From CAJCIS01 sp965276755 (lineage in GTDB: Bacteria > Pseudomonadota > Alphaproteobacteria > Acetobacterales > Acetobacteraceae), in the NCBI GenBank assembly GCA_965276755.1, contig OZ255625.1:1550001-1614000 (forward strand): a DNA stretch of 64,000 nucleotides, given 5' to 3'. Both the position numbers and the translations under genes were made by a program. This document shows, one piece after another, positions 1-7,922 of this stretch (position 1 is the stretch's first letter; every line of letters starts with the position of its first letter). A model generated the notes under the pieces. It did no database searches, was not told the DNA's origin, and saw only the letters and a program-made list of their open reading frames with translations.

Positions 1-2
1 GC

Positions 3-698
3 CGCGCGCCCGACGCGCTCCGCACCGTCTCCATCGAACCCGGCTTCTCCCACCACGCCGAGGGCTCCTGCCTGATCCGCATGGGCGGCACCGAGGTCCT
101 GTGCACCGCCAGCGTCGAACCCCGCGTGCCCCCCTTCCTGCGCAATCAGGGCCTGGGCTGGGTCACGGCCGAATACGGCATGCTCCCCCGCGCCACGCAC
201 ACCCGCGGGGACCGCGAGGCCGCCCGCGGCAAGCAATCGGGCCGCACCCAGGAAATCCAGCGCCTGATCGGCCGCTCGCTGCGCGCCATCGTCGACCGCC
301 GCGCCATGGGCGAAATGTCGGTCGCCATTGATTGCGACGTGCTCAATGCCGATGGCGGCACGCGCTGCGCCAGCATTACCGGGGCCTACGTCGCCCTCGC
401 GCTGGCCTTTCGCAAACTGACGGCCAACAACGTGCTGCCGGCAATCCCCCTGATCGGTCCTGTCAGCGCCATTTCCTGCGGCCTGGTCGCGGGCGAAGCG
501 GTGCTCGATCTCGACTACGCCGAGGACAGCACTGCCGAAGCGGACGCCAATTTCATCCTGGCACGCAACGGCATCGTCGAAATCCAGGGCACGGCGGAAA
601 AGGAGCCGTTTTCGGAACAGCAATTTCTTGAACTGCTCAAACTGGCAAAGCTTGGCGCGGCCAAGTTGTTCGAGGCGCAGGAGGCCGCACTTTCCTGA
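3..698 (+). CDS. rph: Ribonuclease PH (5' end outside window)
   Basis: Phosphorolytic 3'-to-5' exoribonuclease that trims tRNA 3' ends with inorganic phosphate, in the cytoplasm. The reading frame is open from base 3, so only the first few residues are missing. Visible family motifs are SGRTQEIQRLIGRSLR, DCDVLNADGGTR and the acidic DLDYAEDS segment that holds the catalytic aspartates; the arginine-rich GDREAARGKQSGR stretch fits phosphate binding. The length is normal for RNase PH. In many alphaproteobacteria rph is directly followed by rdgB; here a toxin-like module lies between them. Identification is certain from the motifs. Confidence 0.97.
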   Translation, partial: RAPDALRTVSIEPGFSHHAEGSCLIRMGGTEVLCTASVEPRVPPFLRNQGLGWVTAEYGMLPRATHTRGDREAARGKQSGRTQEIQRLIGRSLRAIVDRRAMGEMSVAIDCDVLNADGGTRCASITGAYVALALAFRKLTANNVLPAIPLIGPVSAISCGLVAGEAVLDLDYAEDSTAEADANFILARNGIVEIQGTAEKEPFSEQQFLELLKLAKLGAAKLFEAQEAALS

Positions 699-827
699 GG
701 AAAGCGAAGGCCTCGCCGCCGATCGACCGTTGATAGCGGTTCACCCGCGCCCTGACCATCTGCTCATGATGCTGGACTTCAACGCAGACGGCCCACATAG
801 TCATGTGGTCCGCAATGTAGGTCCCCC

Positions 828-1037
828 ATGGTGCTTGTCGAGCAGTATGCCAAAAACGTCCACGCGATCGGACGCATTGGCGAGGAGGTTCGTGCAGAGG
901 GTCACGCCACCAACACGCCGATTTCCTACACCGAACCGGCGTACGGCGCAGATGTCATTCGCGAGTATCCCGATGGACGTCGGGAGCGCGTTTTGGCTGA
1001 CGGCTCGGTCCTGATCATCCCCGCGCGCGGGCGCTGA
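828..1037 (+). CDS. Small protein, putative antitoxin-like partner of the zeta-type toxin
   Basis: A 69-residue protein with an N-terminal helix-prone half and a C-terminal IREYPDGRRERV segment followed by LADGSVLIIP. The (R)EYPDGR pattern is common in short proteins encoded directly before zeta-toxin-like kinases, so I infer an antitoxin or partner role; no known antitoxin fold can be asserted from sequence alone. Start ATG at 828; no strong Shine-Dalgarno is visible. It ends with TGA at 1035-1037, in the same frame as the downstream kinase, which resumes three bases later. It could be the N-terminal part of one protein split by this stop. Confidence 0.55.
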   Translation: MVLVEQYAKNVHAIGRIGEEVRAEGHATNTPISYTEPAYGADVIREYPDGRRERVLADGSVLIIPARGR

Positions 1038-1040
1038 GGA

Positions 1041-1667
1041 CTGGAAAGGCCCGTTTGCACAATTATCGGCGGACCCAACGGCTCGGGCAAGTCCACGATT
1101 TTCGAACGCTTTGCGCTGCCGGGCCGCTTCATCAATGCGGATTTGATTGCCCGGCGCATCAATCCCGGCCGGCCAGAAGCTGCCTCAATGGCCGCCGGCC
1201 GCCAGACCCTGTCGGAACTGGCGCGCGCGTTGCTCGCGCGCGATAGCTTTGTCTACGAAACGACGTTGTCGAGCAGTCAATCCGTCGAATTGATGCGCGC
1301 CGCCAAGATTGCCGAATACGAGGTCGGTCTCGTGTTCGTAGCTCTGAACAGCGCGGCACTCAACGTACAACGTGTCGCCGACAGGGTAGCGCGCGGCGGC
1401 CATCACATTCCCCAAGACATCATCCGGCGTCGCTATGAGGCATCTATAAGGCGCCTGCCGCACGCAATCCGCCTTGCGGATGCCAGCATGCTTTTTGACA
1501 ACAGCGCCGCTTCCGGACCGCATTTGCTGATGGAGCTTCGGGCAACCACCATCGGCGTCAACAATCTTGATGCGGCCAAGGCCTTGCACTGCCGCCTGGC
1601 CGAGGCAGTGGGCGCGGCGTTGTCAATGTCCAAAGACGCCATTTTCCGTGCAGGCAAACCAGGGTGA
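1041..1667 (+). CDS. Zeta-toxin-family P-loop kinase, start codon unclear
   Basis: About 208 residues. A Walker A motif GGPNGSGKST sits at the N-terminus and is followed by INADLIARRINP and by SFVYETTLSS, the layout of zeta/AAA_33 kinases that phosphorylate UDP-N-acetylglucosamine or similar nucleotides. Residues after about 120 (RVADRVARGGHHIP, IIRRRYEASIRRL) fit the helical lid. There is no ATG, GTG or TTG between the upstream in-frame TGA at 1035 and the P-loop: the only candidate is CTG at 1041, preceded by GAGGA with almost no spacing. A later ATG at 1188 would delete the P-loop. It may be translated by re-initiation, or the gene may be damaged. Its stop overlaps the rdgB start. Confidence 0.7.
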   Translation: MERPVCTIIGGPNGSGKSTIFERFALPGRFINADLIARRINPGRPEAASMAAGRQTLSELARALLARDSFVYETTLSSSQSVELMRAAKIAEYEVGLVFVALNSAALNVQRVADRVARGGHHIPQDIIRRRYEASIRRLPHAIRLADASMLFDNSAASGPHLLMELRATTIGVNNLDAAKALHCRLAEAVGAALSMSKDAIFRAGKPG

Positions 1668-2311
1668 TGGCAGCGGATCCCAGCATCTACCTTACACGGA
1701 CTGGACAAGTTGTGGACGTTGCGACCCGACACCGGATCATTTTAGCAAGCCATAATGACGGGAAGCTCAAGGAACTCACCGAGCTTCTCGAACCCTACAA
1801 CATCGACCTCATCTCGGCCGCCGACCTCAACCTTCCCGAACCCGAAGAAACCGCGCCAGACTTCGCCGGCAACGCCCGCCTCAAGGCGCTCGCCGCCGCC
1901 ACCGCCGCCAACCTCCCGGCCCTGGCCGATGACAGCGGCTTCTGCGCAGCCGCCCTGCACGGCGCCCCAGGCGTGCTCTCCGCCCGCTGGGCCGGCCCGG
2001 CGCGAGACTTCGCCGCGGCCATGGCCCGCGTGCACGAAGCCACGCAAGACGCACCCGACCGCCGTGCCTGGTTCGTCTGCACGCTCTGCCTCGCCCATCC
2101 AGACGGCCACACCGCGACCTTCCTAGGCCGTGTCGAGGGCACCCATATCTGGCCCCCGCGCGGCACACGCGGCTTCGGCTACGACCCCATCTTCGTGCCA
2201 GCAGGCGGCCACCTGACTTACGGCGAGATGGACCCCGCGCTGAAGAACGCCACCAGCCACCGCGCCCGCGCCATGGCCGCCTTCACCGCCGCCTGCCTCA
2301 CCAGGCGGTGA
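1667..2311 (+). CDS. rdgB: dITP/XTP pyrophosphatase (RdgB/HAM1 family)
   Basis: House-cleaning enzyme that hydrolyses dITP, XTP and other non-canonical purine triphosphates to monophosphates and pyrophosphate. Family motifs in order: LASHNDGKLKEL, ADDSGF, RVEGT, GFGYDPIF and SHRARAM. From ATG 1667 the protein has 214 residues; about 15 residues precede the usual N-terminus, so GTG at 1712 (VDVATRHRIILASHN) could be the original start. GTG at 1664 is also possible and overlaps the toxin stop, which suggests the upstream module has altered the start region. The 3' end overlaps pdxY by four bases (GTGA). Confidence 0.95.
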   Translation: MAADPSIYLTRTGQVVDVATRHRIILASHNDGKLKELTELLEPYNIDLISAADLNLPEPEETAPDFAGNARLKALAAATAANLPALADDSGFCAAALHGAPGVLSARWAGPARDFAAAMARVHEATQDAPDRRAWFVCTLCLAHPDGHTATFLGRVEGTHIWPPRGTRGFGYDPIFVPAGGHLTYGEMDPALKNATSHRARAMAAFTAACLTRR

Positions 2312-3165
2312 AAATCCTGAGCGTCCAGTCCTGGGTCGCCTCCGGCCACGTGGGCAATGCCGCCGCCATCTTCCCCCTTCAACGCCTGGGCGCCGACGTG
2401 CTGGCCATCCACACCGTCCAATTCAGCAACCATCCCGGCCACGGCGCCTACACCGGCCGCGCTCTGGCCGCCGCCGAAGTCAGCGCGCTCATCGCCGGTC
2501 TGGCCGCCCATGGCGCGCTTGCCAATTGCGACGCCCTGCTCAGCGGTTATCTCGGCAACGCAACCATCGGCACTGCCGTGCTCGACGCCATCACACAATT
2601 GCGCGCCGCCAACCCAGCCGCGCTGTGGTGCTGCGATCCCGTCATGGGCGACGATGGCGCGCTCTACGTCCGCCCGGACATCCCAACGTTTTTCGCGGAG
2701 CAGGCGCTGCCACGCGCCAACATCCTCACGCCCAACCAATTCGAGCTCGAACTGCTCGCCGGCGTGCCCTGCACCACCGCCGCGCAGGCACGCCATGCGG
2801 CCGAGGCGGTGCGCGCCCGCCTGCGGCCGGACGGCCCGCGCATCGTCCTTGTCACCAGCTTGCGCACCGCCGAAACGCCGCCCGATGCGCTGGATATGCT
2901 GCTCTGCTGCCAGGCTGGCGCATTCCGCCTGCGCGCGCCGCTGCTGCCAGGCAAATTCAGCGGTGCGGGTGACACGCTCGCGGCGTTGTTCCTGTTCCAT
3001 GTCCTGGCCACGCAGGACGCCGTTAAAGCCGCCGAACACGCCGCCTCAAGCATGGCCGGCCTGCTGGCTCGCACGTGGCTCGCCCGCAGCGCCGAATTGC
3101 TGACCGTCTCCGCGCAGGATGAATTTATGCAGTCGACGACACGCATTTTAGCCAAGGCAGTGTAA
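2308..3165 (+). CDS. pdxY: Pyridoxal kinase (PdxY-type)
   Basis: Ribokinase-fold kinase of the vitamin B6 salvage pathway, phosphorylating pyridoxal (and possibly pyridoxine) to the 5'-phosphate. The N-terminus ILSVQSWVASGHVGNAA and the HTVQFSNHPG segment are typical of PdxY/PdxK. CDPVMGDDG and TPNQFELELL follow, and GKFSGAGDT near residue 215 carries the anion hole and catalytic aspartate. 285 residues is normal. The GTG start at 2308 overlaps the rdgB stop, so the two are translationally coupled. A repeat A element follows and separates it from a convergent methyltransferase. Confidence 0.9.
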   Translation: MKILSVQSWVASGHVGNAAAIFPLQRLGADVLAIHTVQFSNHPGHGAYTGRALAAAEVSALIAGLAAHGALANCDALLSGYLGNATIGTAVLDAITQLRAANPAALWCCDPVMGDDGALYVRPDIPTFFAEQALPRANILTPNQFELELLAGVPCTTAAQARHAAEAVRARLRPDGPRIVLVTSLRTAETPPDALDMLLCCQAGAFRLRAPLLPGKFSGAGDTLAALFLFHVLATQDAVKAAEHAASSMAGLLARTWLARSAELLTVSAQDEFMQSTTRILAKAV

Positions 3166-3170
3166 AGAGG

Positions 3171-3278
3171 AAGTTGGGGGAGATGTGCCATCCCCCCCAA
3201 ACCCCCCGTCGATTTTTGGACTTCGTTTTAAGTAATGACGAGGGGTCTGGGGGGGGATGGCACATCTCCCCCAGTCTT
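3171..3278. repeat. Repeat A copy 1 (inverted pair)
   Basis: Full doublet between convergent pdxY and the methyltransferase. The left arm (about 3174-3211) and right arm (about 3234-3274) are inverted copies separated by a T/A-rich centre. Each arm contains GATG-TGC-CATC flanked by G and C runs and a second G/C run ending in GTC/GAC. The right arm is followed by TCTTTC, and the methyltransferase stop lies at its edge. It may act as a bidirectional terminator, but the sequence is much longer than a standard one. Confidence 0.95.
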
Positions 3279-4058
3279 TCACGGCTTCACCGCGCGGGTT
3301 GCGAAAAGCGTGGGGATATAGCGGGATAATCCTGGCTCCGGCATGCCGTCCCACCGGTCCTCGAAAAAATCGGTCAGCACAAACCCTTCGCGAAGTTGTC
3401 CACCAATCTGGGCATCGAGCGAGTGGCTGAATTCCACAGTATGGTCCGTCTCCACCAGGCGCCGGAGTTCGTCAGCGCGCAAATCGATGACATCGGCGTA
3501 AGGCAAGGGAAAGCGCACGACAAATTCTCCTCGCGCTTGTGCCTCCTTGTCGAAGATGTAAACGTCCGGGTTCATAAATCCGGCCAGCAAAGCGCCGCCC
3601 GGCCGCAAAACCCTGAAGCACTCTGCCCAGACCGGCCCAATATCCGGCGCAAAACAATTGGATGCAGGGTGAAAAACCAGGTCAAAGCTCGAATCCGCAA
3701 AGCAAGATAGGTCGTGCATGAAACCCAGGCGCGTGGTCAGGAAGAGACCGTCGCGCTCCGCAACAATTTCATCCTGGCCAAGCTGCTTCGGTGAAGCATC
3801 GAATACCGTCACTTTGGCACCAGCGGCCGCCAAGATCTGTCCTTGCTGTCCACCACCCGAGGCAAGACACAGGATATTGCGTCCCGAAACCTCGCCCAAC
3901 CAATGCCGCGGAACAGGCTTGGTGGGCGTCAGAATCAATGTCCATTCTCCGCGCCTGGCGCGATCGATATCTGCCGACGAGACGGGTCGGGTCCAGACAT
4001 CGTATTCCTCCACGCGGCGGTCCCAGCCCCGCTGATTGAGCGCTGCAACATCATCCAT
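3279..4058 (-). CDS. Class I SAM-dependent methyltransferase
   Basis: 259-residue Rossmann-fold methyltransferase. Motif I is LCLASGGGQQG (about residues 62-72), followed by an acidic strand end VTVFDAS, FDLVFHPAS and the post-motif FRVLRPGGALLAGF. The substrate is unknown; the fold resembles UbiE/Methyltransf_11 enzymes. The ATG at 4058 was chosen because AAGGA lies eight bases upstream; a longer in-frame extension to 4130 is possible but has no ribosome site. It is transcribed divergently from the CBS protein. Confidence 0.85.
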   Translation of the reverse strand: MDDVAALNQRGWDRRVEEYDVWTRPVSSADIDRARRGEWTLILTPTKPVPRHWLGEVSGRNILCLASGGGQQGQILAAAGAKVTVFDASPKQLGQDEIVAERDGLFLTTRLGFMHDLSCFADSSFDLVFHPASNCFAPDIGPVWAECFRVLRPGGALLAGFMNPDVYIFDKEAQARGEFVVRFPLPYADVIDLRADELRRLVETDHTVEFSHSLDAQIGGQLREGFVLTDFFEDRWDGMPEPGLSRYIPTLFATRAVKP

Positions 4059-4193
4059 CACGCTGTCCTTGCCCGAAAAAGCGCTGCCGCCGCGTTCATG
4101 CTGCACCGCACACCTGCGGGTTGCATCCACCCTTCCGAAGGGCGCAGCCTACCCGCCGCGCCGCCGCAAGGGTGCATCACGCGAGGACACACC

Positions 4194-4628
4194 ATGACCG
4201 TTGCCTCCATCCTGCGCCACAAGGGCCACGACGTGGCCGTCATCTCCCCCCTGGCGCTCGTGCCCGAAATCGTCGCCGTGCTGGCCGAGCGCCGCATCGG
4301 CGCTCTGCTGGTGCGCGATGCCGCCAACCAGCTTCTGGGCATCGTCAGCGAGCGGGACATCGTGCTCTGTCTGGCGCGTGAGGGCGCGGCCACGCTGGAG
4401 ATGACCGCCGCACGACTCATGACCAGTTCGCTGCACACCGTCTCGCCGGCCACCACGCTGGATGTAGCCATGTCCCGCATGACATCGAGCCGGGTGCGCC
4501 ATCTGCCCGTGCTCGAGAGCGATGAACTCGTTGGTTTGATCAGCATAGGCGACGTCGTCGCCACGCTGCTCGCGCGCCAGGCCCAGGAAGTCGACAGCCT
4601 GAAGGCCTATGTCGCCGGCAGCGTCTGA
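4194..4628 (+). CDS. CBS-pair domain protein
   Basis: 144 residues made almost wholly of two CBS motifs, a Bateman module that usually binds adenosine nucleotides. CBS1 spans about residues 8-60 (IGALLVRDAANQLLGIVSERD) and CBS2 about 75-130 (RHLPVLESDELVGLISIGDVV). Stand-alone pairs of this kind are widespread in alphaproteobacteria and are thought to sense energy state; the partner is unknown. ATG at 4194 is preceded by GAGGACACACC. The frame is open upstream to 3843, but that stretch is antisense to the methyltransferase. Confidence 0.9.
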   Translation: MTVASILRHKGHDVAVISPLALVPEIVAVLAERRIGALLVRDAANQLLGIVSERDIVLCLAREGAATLEMTAARLMTSSLHTVSPATTLDVAMSRMTSSRVRHLPVLESDELVGLISIGDVVATLLARQAQEVDSLKAYVAGSV

Positions 4629-4734
4629 CTTCAGGCGCGCCTTCTCAGAAGATAAGTACCGCTCTATTTTGATCCAGGCGTGCGCGTTGAAGCTTGGCAG
4701 GGCGTCAGTCGACTTATTCAAGCCAGCAGAAAAA

Positions 4735-4792
4735 AGGCTGAGGGAGATGTGCCATCCCCCCCCAGACCCCCCCGTCTAGTTTAGGACAAGAT
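4735..4792 (+). repeat. Repeat A copy 2 (single arm)
   Basis: One left-type arm: GGGAGATGTGCCATC, a C run, CAGAC, a longer C run and CGTCTAGTTTAGGAC. The inverted second arm is absent; ordinary sequence follows at about 4793. It lies between the CBS gene and the PEP-CTERM gene, both on the plus strand. Confidence 0.85.
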
Positions 4793-4912
4793 CCGGCTAT
4801 CTGAGGTTGTCAAAACCACAATTTCCAGTTGACAAGGCGTGAACGCCTGCTTAGAAAACGAGACTGGTTATCTAAATTGACGCAACCGGACACACCATCT
4901 CAGGAGCCTCCC

Positions 4913-5692
4913 TTGAAGACCACCATCATTGCCAAGTCACCGCTGGCGTGGCTTTCCATCCCCGCCTGTGCCGCCGCCATGTTGTTCGGCAGCGGATTGC
5001 AAACCCAGGCCCGCGCAGGCGCGCTCGTCCTGAACGGCTCGTTCGAGCAGACCAGCCTGTCAAACCCCGGCGGCTACCTCTGCAATGACAACGGCGCCGG
5101 CGGCTGCGCCTCCAACGTCACGGACTGGACCTCCACCTGCGCCCCCGCCGGCCCCTGCGGCGGCCATGCCACCCCATCCTCGCTGCTCTTTGCCGGCACA
5201 AACGGCCGCGCCTGGAATGGCGGCATCGGCCTGGCCGGCACGATTGCCAACAGCCCAGATGGCGGCAATTTCGTCGCCCTTGATGGCGACAGCACCTATC
5301 GCTCCTCCATCTTTCAGACCATCGCCGGCCTGACCGCGGGCGACACCTACCAGGTGAGCTTTTTCCAGGCCGCGGCGCAGCAGAACGGCGCCAGCCAGGC
5401 AACCACCGAACAATTCGCGGTCAGCCTCGGCAATACCACAGGCAATTCGGCCCTGATGAACGACACGCAGGGCGGCTTTGTGCCTTGGGAGAAGCAGACC
5501 CTGTCCTTCGTGGCAACCTCGTCGCAGGAAGTGCTGAACTTCCTCGCACTCGGCACGCCGAGCGGCACGCCGCCTGTCGTGCTCCTCGACGGCGTGTCCA
5601 TCGCGGTGCCGGAGCCTGGCACGATCGCAATGCTCGGCGCCGGCTTGCTGGGCCTGGTGATCGCACGCAAGCGGATGCGCGCTTCGGTCTAA
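4913..5692 (+). CDS. Secreted PEP-CTERM sorting-domain protein
   Basis: 259 residues. The signal peptide begins MKTTIIAKSPLAWLSIP and ends near QTQARAG. The mature part starts with ALVLNGSFEQ, a common opening in extracellular PEP-CTERM proteins. The C-terminus carries VPEPGTIAMLGAGLLGL followed by ARKRMR: the PEP motif, a hydrophobic helix and a basic tail recognised by exosortase. The protein is probably exported, processed and anchored or released to the exopolysaccharide layer. The TTG start at 4913 is chosen because CAGGAG lies six bases upstream. No exosortase is encoded in this window. Confidence 0.88.
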   Translation: MKTTIIAKSPLAWLSIPACAAAMLFGSGLQTQARAGALVLNGSFEQTSLSNPGGYLCNDNGAGGCASNVTDWTSTCAPAGPCGGHATPSSLLFAGTNGRAWNGGIGLAGTIANSPDGGNFVALDGDSTYRSSIFQTIAGLTAGDTYQVSFFQAAAQQNGASQATTEQFAVSLGNTTGNSALMNDTQGGFVPWEKQTLSFVATSSQEVLNFLALGTPSGTPPVVLLDGVSIAVPEPGTIAMLGAGLLGLVIARKRMRASV

Positions 5693-5726
5693 TCTACTCC
5701 AAGGAAGGCAGGACGGCTTGCCCTAG

Positions 5727-5773
5727 ATAATGACGGGGGGTTTGGGGGGGATGGCACATCTCCCCCAATCTTT
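5727..5773 (-). repeat. Repeat A copy 3 (single arm)
   Basis: One right-type arm starting AATGACGG, then G runs, GATGGCACATCTCCCCC and AATCTTT. It lies between the convergent PEP-CTERM and DUF188 genes, three bases from the latter's stop codon. Confidence 0.9.
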
Positions 5774-5775
5774 AC

Positions 5776-6246
5776 CTACTCTGCCTGCGTTCTTGCCCGA
5801 AGCGCTGCCGTCACCGCCGCATCCAGCGCCACCAGAAACCTCGACCGATCCGCTCGGCTCAGCGGCTGCGGACCGCCTGAGCCCGCGCCAATCTCGCGCA
5901 AATGCCGCGCCATCTCCCGCCCGGCCAGCGCATTGCCGATATTGGCCCCCGTCCAAACATGCCCCGTCGGCGAAACCGCACGCCCGCCTCGCGCCAGGCA
6001 TCGTCCGGCCAGCGGTATATCGGCAGTGATACACACATCGGCCGCGGTGATGCGCTCGGCGATCCAATCGTCGGCCGCATCGGCGCCTTCGGGCACAACG
6101 ACCATGCGCACGTTGGGCAGCGCGCTGGGCCGCATCGGGCGCGATCCGTTGGACACGACGAACACGGGCAAATTCAGCCGCGTGGCGACGCGATACGCTT
6201 CTTCGCGCACGGGGCAGGCGTCGCCGTCGATGTAGAGGGTTGTCAA
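5776..6246 (-). CDS. UPF0178 (DUF188, YaiI/YqxD family) protein
   Basis: 156 residues matching the UPF0178 family: N-terminal LYIDGDACPVREE, VSNGS after the second strand, ADDWIAERIT and the CITADIPLAGRC segment, then GHVWTGANIG. The fold resembles PIN-like nucleases and the conserved DGDACPV motif is the presumed metal site, but the function is not established. The start is TTG at 6246. The downstream EamA-type exporter is on the same strand with a 25-base gap, so the two may be co-transcribed. Confidence 0.92.
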   Translation of the reverse strand: MTTLYIDGDACPVREEAYRVATRLNLPVFVVSNGSRPMRPSALPNVRMVVVPEGADAADDWIAERITAADVCITADIPLAGRCLARGGRAVSPTGHVWTGANIGNALAGREMARHLREIGAGSGGPQPLSRADRSRFLVALDAAVTAALRARTQAE

Positions 6247-6271
6247 GCAACATGTCCAAGGCAGCCGGTCT

Positions 6272-7168
6272 TCAATTTGCCCGCCGCTTGCCGGTCAGGA
6301 CCACGGCCACGGCGCTCAGCACCAGCATCGTGGCCAGCACCTCACGCAGCGTCAGCGCCTCTCCGGCCAAAGACGCGCCAAGCACCAGCGCCACAATCGG
6401 ATTGACATAGGTATACGTCGCCAGACGTTGGGGCGGCCACAGCCGCACCAGCCAGGCAAACGCCGAAAATCCCACCATCGAGCCGAACACGATCAAATAC
6501 CCATATCCCGCCCAGGACCGCGCCGAGACCGCGTGCCAATCAAAACGCGCCAAATCGCCATAGGCGGCACTCGCCACGAGGCACGCCGTCCCTCCTAGCA
6601 CCATCTGCAACCCGCTCGTCAGAAACACCGAGCCGCTTGGCGGATAGCGCCGAGACACCGCCCCGCCGTACGCCCAGAAGATGTTGGACATAAATACGGT
6701 GGCGCCACCCAGCAGGTCCAGCACGCCCGCCCCCGGCCGCATCAGCACGGCCACACCGGCAAAGCCCACCAGCAGCGCCAGCACGGTGCGGCGGGTGGGC
6801 GCGACATCCTCGCCCAGGGACCAACTTGCCAGCGGCAGGGTCAGCGCCAGCAGCGCGCCCAGCACCGCCGCCTGTCCGCTGGGCACGCGCAATTCGCCGA
6901 AAGCCAGCAACACCTGTCCGCCCAGAAACAGCAGCACGCCCGAGCCCAGCGCGCGCACCAGGCCTCGCCACCCCGGCCAGGCCGCGCCTGAGGCAAGCGC
7001 GATGGCGGAGAGGACGACGCCGGCGATTACCGAGCGCGAGCCCACCATCAGCAACGGCGGAATGCCTGCGACCGCCATGCGGATGGCGAGGTATGTTGAG
7101 CCCCAGATAAAGCAGAGTGCGAGGTAAGCTGCGACCGCGCCGCGGCGGGCTGTCTTGTCGGAGTGCAC
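6272..7168 (-). CDS. DMT-superfamily EamA transporter
   Basis: 298-residue inner-membrane protein with about ten hydrophobic helices in two homologous EamA halves. LCFIWGSTYLAIR at the N-terminus is the signature of the YedA/RhaT-like exporter group, and the second half repeats it around FMSNIFWAYGGA. Such proteins export amino acids or small metabolites; the substrate cannot be predicted. The start is GTG at 7168. It ends shortly before the DUF188 gene. Confidence 0.88.
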   Translation of the reverse strand: MHSDKTARRGAVAAYLALCFIWGSTYLAIRMAVAGIPPLLMVGSRSVIAGVVLSAIALASGAAWPGWRGLVRALGSGVLLFLGGQVLLAFGELRVPSGQAAVLGALLALTLPLASWSLGEDVAPTRRTVLALLVGFAGVAVLMRPGAGVLDLLGGATVFMSNIFWAYGGAVSRRYPPSGSVFLTSGLQMVLGGTACLVASAAYGDLARFDWHAVSARSWAGYGYLIVFGSMVGFSAFAWLVRLWPPQRLATYTYVNPIVALVLGASLAGEALTLREVLATMLVLSAVAVVLTGKRRAN

Positions 7169-7198
7169 GCGGAGAGGCCGTCCCAGGTTGGTAGGTCA

Positions 7199-7302
7199 GA
7201 AGGCTGGGCAAGATGTGCCATCCCCCCAGATCCCGTCGAATTTTCGTCTAAGTGATGACGGGGGGTTTTGGGGGGGCAGGCACTGCTCCCCTAACTTTTC
7301 TA
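7199..7302. repeat. Repeat A copy 4 (degenerate inverted pair with variant arm)
   Basis: The left arm (7203-7236) keeps GATG-TGC-CATC but is shortened. The right arm (about 7256-7292) reads GGCAGGCACTGCTCCCC, which on the minus strand is a GCAG-TGC-CTGC hairpin in place of GATG-TGC-CATC. Both sides of the stem have changed together. The element separates the EamA gene from the PPOX-fold gene and includes the latter's stop codon. Confidence 0.85.
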
Positions 7303-7851
7303 AGGTGCGAGCCACGTCGCCGCCAGCGCTCCGCTCAACCACGCAAAGCGCGCGCGCCGATGCTTCCCATGCGCGAGCGAGAGCACCTCGATCGCCTCCA
7401 CGTGCAGCCGCAACACGCAAAAAACGCCCGGGTCCGGCTCCCTCGCAACAGCATCCGAAACGGCCATGGGCGTCCCCGGCGGCAGCACCCCGGCGTATGT
7501 CGCCCGGCTCCCCTCCCCCAGCGCCGCCCAAGCCCCGCGCGTCTCCGCCGCGCCGGCCATTTCGATCACCCCATCCAGCCTGACCTGCACCCGCTGCCCG
7601 CTATCCCACCCCAGCAGCGCCGCCCGCGGATCGCACGCAAACGCCGCCACCTTGGGCGATCGCACATCGGTATGCACCACCGCCACCCGCTCCTCCCGCG
7701 ACACGCCCCGCAGCACCACCGAGCGCACCCCCGGCCCACCTGCCTCGGTCACGTTGGCAAGTGCGAGCACCCGCCACGCGCTGCCGGGATCGGCCGCGCC
7801 CTCTTCCAGCAACGCCCACGCCTGCCCCAGCATCGCCGCCAACGCATCCAT
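7300..7851 (-). CDS. Pyridoxamine 5'-phosphate oxidase-fold flavoprotein
   Basis: 183 residues of the FMN-binding split-barrel type. Recognisable segments are RVLALANV, RSVVLRGVSREERVAVVHTD, SPKVAAFACDPRAALLGWD and a C-terminal FCVLRLHVEAIEVLSLA, as in general PPOX-family proteins found in many Acetobacteraceae. It probably binds FMN, and the reaction is unknown. It is not canonical PdxH, because it lacks that family's substrate-binding C-terminus. Start ATG 7851 has GGGAAGAGG just upstream. It is divergent from glcB with about 70 bases between the starts. Confidence 0.75.
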   Translation of the reverse strand: MDALAAMLGQAWALLEEGAADPGSAWRVLALANVTEAGGPGVRSVVLRGVSREERVAVVHTDVRSPKVAAFACDPRAALLGWDSGQRVQVRLDGVIEMAGAAETRGAWAALGEGSRATYAGVLPPGTPMAVSDAVAREPDPGVFCVLRLHVEAIEVLSLAHGKHRRARFAWLSGALAATWLAP

Positions 7852-7922
7852 GCCTCTTCCCTTCCCTGCGCCAGTTCTGCACAACCCCCGCCTCGCCAAC
7901 GCCCTCGGAGCACCCCCCTTTG

